Assembly: GCA_934500835.1 (NCBI GenBank)
Contig: CAKSTR010000001.1
Location: forward strand, 434,001 to 498,000
Source: an uncultured Paracoccaceae bacterium
Lineage (GTDB): Bacteria; Pseudomonadota; Alphaproteobacteria; Rhodobacterales; Rhodobacteraceae
Reading direction: 5' to 3'
DNA: 64,000 nt
Every line of letters starts with the position of its first letter. Position 1 is the first letter of the stretch. Shown piece by piece: positions 61,835 to 64,000 of this stretch. The notes beneath the pieces are model-generated. The model was not told where the DNA came from and did not search any database. It worked only from the letters and a program-made list of their open reading frames with translations. A program made the position numbers and the translations under genes.

Positions 61835-64000
61835 CTAGTTCATACGCTTGCTCGCTCTTGCCATCGCCCGGCTGGCTTCTCCCTCGACCTGCGACCGCGA
61901 TTTGCGGAAGGCGTCAGGATCGCTGACCCCATGCAAATTCATGGTGATCGTTTGCTGGAACGCCCGGCGTCCTGTGTCGTCGGCGGCATCGCCGCCTTGA
62001 GCGGATGCGAGGTTTTTGACCTGCTTGCGGCTGAGGACGTGCTCTCCGGTTTGCAGCACGGCGGGCACCTCGTCGGCGGCAAGGACCGGCCCGCCGCTGT
62101 GCATCCGAGGTGCATCCATCCACAGAGATGCCGGATAGGCTGTCGTCCCGGCGGAGTTCGATGTGACCTGCCCGCCCGAATGAAAAATGCCCGGAAGGAT
62201 GAGGCCCATCAGGCCCATGAAGCCGCCACCACCTCCACCGCCCCCGGCAGCGCCCGAGGCCACACCTTGAGCGAGGATCGGCGCACCTTGGTTGGCTCCT
62301 TGCACGACCCCTTGGCCCAGCACAGCCCCGCCGGATGCTGCACCGCTCTGAACCTGCGCACCCGCTACCGCACCACCCGATGCCATACCGCTGCGGACGC
62401 TGGCCCCGGCTGTGGTCGCGCCCGAGGTGAGCGCAGCCTGTAGCTGCCCGGCGACTTGGCTACCGGCGGTCACCATCGCGTTGCCGATATTGCTGCCTGC
62501 CGTCATTGAGCCGGAGATCATGGCTTCCTGCGTTCCCGCCGCGCCGAGGTCCGGCATGGCCTCGTCACCCGTGGACCCGAACAGGTTGCCAAGGACGCCG
62601 CCAAGGTTGAACCCGGCCTTCTTGCCGTCTCCCCCGCCCATACCGAACAGGTTGAGGAGTTCCTTCGTGGCTTTATCCGCGACGATGTCGGCGAAGATGC
62701 CGAGGATCGACTCACCGAGGGATTCCAGATCGAACTTGCCGGTCTTGATGAACTCCTCAATCGTGTCGGACAGAGACTGGAAGACCTCGACTTCGATCTT
62801 CTGCCCAGCTTCGATCCAGCCCGGAACACCATCGAGCCATTCCTTGAGCGGGTCAGCCGCGAGGATTTTGAGTTGCTTGTTCAGCTTCTCAGCTTCCTCG
62901 CGCTGGCGGATCAGCGCCATGGTGGTTTCGTCCACCGCGCCGCCGGTCAGGCGGGCAGCTTCGGCCATCAGCTTGGCGGTTTCGATATTGTCGGCGCGGC
63001 CAGTCGCCACGAGCATCAGGGCCGCGTTTTCATCCATCAACGAATTGGTTTCGGACTGGATGGACTCAGCCAGCTTCTCATAGGCTTTCGCCTCATCGGT
63101 GAGTTCTGCGGCCTTCTCACGGCCAGAGCCGCCCTTACGCCCGCTGCCGCCACCCTTGCGCCCACCGCCTGCGGCTGCGCTTTCACGCTTCCGGGCAGCG
63201 GCCCGTCCGGCGGTGAGTTGGTCATCAAGGCGCAGCCCTTCGGCGAATTGGAAGTCTTCGGCCTTGATGATCTGTTTCTCGATCCAGCCCGCAATTCCGC
63301 CTTTGGCATCAGCCGCCATCTCTTTCGCCGTCTGCTTGACCCCATGCTCATAGGTCAGGCGAGCAACTTCCGCCTGACGAACAGTCTGTCCGGCCTCAAG
63401 GGCCACAAGTTCAGCCCGCTTCCCGGCGTTCGTAATCACAGAACCCCCCAGAGCGGCCAGTGATGATAGGATAGCCGACACCTCTGCGCCGACTGCGGAC
63501 ATGGCCGAGGCCCAGCCCCATGTTTGGCCGGTGGCTTCCCCGATCATCCCCGGCATGGGGGCGAGGATCGCTTGTAGGCGGTCAGCCGTCAGGCCGAGTT
63601 GCGCCGCTTCCTCAACGGCCTTCACCAGTTCCGGCGGAAGCTGCGCCCCTGCATCACGCGCGGCCAGAAGCAGGCTGACGACCTTGCCCATCGCCGCGCT
63701 GGTCTCTTTCGGCCCCTTTGCCATTTTCGCCTCAGACAGCGCAGCGGTGAGGGCATGGGCTTGGTTGACCGAAAGGCCGAACTTGGCTTGCAACTGGTCG
63801 GCTGCATCGGCGGTCAGAAGGATCGTTTCGGGCCGCAGGGCTTCCGGCAGGAAGGTAGCCTTGTCCCATTGGTCCATCAGATCGGTGACGCCGGACATGG
63901 TGACGCCAAGGGCGGCAACACCGTCCTGCATCTGCTGTTCAAGTTTCATGGCCGAGACCGCAGCCATCGCGTCATAGAACCGCTGGGCGGATTCCGCTGC
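61835..64000 (-). CDS. Phage tail tape-measure protein (5' end beyond window)
   Basis: A partial tail tape-measure protein, at least 721 residues, open to the window edge (residues AAESAQRFYDA precede the first visible ATG at 63967). It is helical and Ala-rich, with a hydrophobic helix pair near TGQTWGWASAMSAVGAEVSA, a central Gly/Lys linker, an Ala/Gly/Ser-rich low-complexity tract containing repeated G-A-x-SGGAV, and the C-terminal tape-measure signature PAVLQTGEHVLSRKQVKNLA. It sets tail length in siphophage-like particles. It implies prophage or related tail genes continuing to the right. Confidence 0.85.
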   Translation of the reverse strand, partial: AAESAQRFYDAMAAVSAMKLEQQMQDGVAALGVTMSGVTDLMDQWDKATFLPEALRPETILLTADAADQLQAKFGLSVNQAHALTAALSEAKMAKGPKETSAAMGKVVSLLLAARDAGAQLPPELVKAVEEAAQLGLTADRLQAILAPMPGMIGEATGQTWGWASAMSAVGAEVSAILSSLAALGGSVITNAGKRAELVALEAGQTVRQAEVARLTYEHGVKQTAKEMAADAKGGIAGWIEKQIIKAEDFQFAEGLRLDDQLTAGRAAARKRESAAAGGGRKGGGSGRKGGSGREKAAELTDEAKAYEKLAESIQSETNSLMDENAALMLVATGRADNIETAKLMAEAARLTGGAVDETTMALIRQREEAEKLNKQLKILAADPLKEWLDGVPGWIEAGQKIEVEVFQSLSDTIEEFIKTGKFDLESLGESILGIFADIVADKATKELLNLFGMGGGDGKKAGFNLGGVLGNLFGSTGDEAMPDLGAAGTQEAMISGSMTAGSNIGNAMVTAGSQVAGQLQAALTSGATTAGASVRSGMASGGAVAGAQVQSGAASGGAVLGQGVVQGANQGAPILAQGVASGAAGGGGGGGGFMGLMGLILPGIFHSGGQVTSNSAGTTAYPASLWMDAPRMHSGGPVLAADEVPAVLQTGEHVLSRKQVKNLASAQGGDAADDTGRRAFQQTITMNLHGVSDPDAFRKSRSQVEGEASRAMARASKRMN

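Overview
The window is high-GC, gene-dense chromosomal DNA from an alphaproteobacterium, most likely a member of the Rhodobacteraceae (Rhodobacter/Paracoccus/Gemmobacter-like). The evidence is the dnaG-rpoD pair, a class I PHA cluster with phaZ divergent from phaC-phasin-phaR and CTGC-N3-GCAG operators, a soxBDAG operon, a hom-glpX-recJ run, Tad pilus genes with TadD-type lipoproteins, and a dispersed GC-rich intergenic repeat. The genus cannot be fixed from the sequence alone.

Layout. 1-5.2 kb: the end of a Tad pilus locus (tadB cut by the left edge, tadC, two TPR lipoproteins, prepilin peptidase) followed by an uncharacterised AAA+ ATPase. 5.2-8.9 kb, minus strand: three tandem paralogous secreted proteins, 5-formyl-THF cyclo-ligase and mgtE, with start/stop overlaps at most junctions. 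8.9-12.5 kb: guanine deaminase, rlmJ, a TerB-like protein and a cytoplasmic PhnD-like protein. 12.6-21.8 kb: an amino-acid-type ABC transporter (ATPase, two binding proteins, two permeases) followed by two glutamine-synthetase-like ligases, a class I glutamine amidotransferase and an FAD amine oxidoreductase. Together these look like uptake and gamma-glutamylation-dependent breakdown of an amine or polyamine. 21.9-28.6 kb: dnaG, rpoD, a HlyU-like protein, a secreted protein, nrdR and ribD.

28.6-34.5 kb: glyoxalase I, a Slam-like outer-membrane protein with its candidate surface lipoprotein, thyX, an AT-rich orphan ORF that looks acquired, a decayed peptidoglycan-binding gene fragment, an ArsC/Spx-like protein and a cold-shock protein. 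34.7-38.5 kb: thrS and two overlapping alpha/beta hydrolases, the second lacking the nucleophile serine. 38.5-43.3 kb: phaZ, phaC, phasin and phaR with four PhaR-type dyads, one inside the phasin promoter spacer. 43.3-51.1 kb: a LysR regulator, a DegT aminotransferase and a sarcosine oxidase operon interrupted by a small secreted cysteine-rich protein. 51.2-53.3 kb: Dps and glutamate dehydrogenase. 53.7-57.0 kb: a separate Tad cluster (TadG-like VWA protein and two TadE-like pseudopilins) and a small lipoprotein. 57.1-61.5 kb: hom, glpX and recJ, with unusual palindromes and a five-copy 11-bp tandem repeat between them. 61.6-64 kb: tRNA-Glu(UUC), then the 3' part of a phage tail tape-measure gene on the minus strand, so prophage DNA begins at the right edge.

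The best candidates for undescribed biology are the AT-rich orphan ORF at 32.5-33.5 kb, the Slam/lipoprotein pair, the three-paralogue periplasmic family, the extra secreted protein inside sox, the serine-less hydrolase, and the 11-bp tandem array upstream of recJ. No CRISPR array, rRNA operon or insertion sequence was seen.
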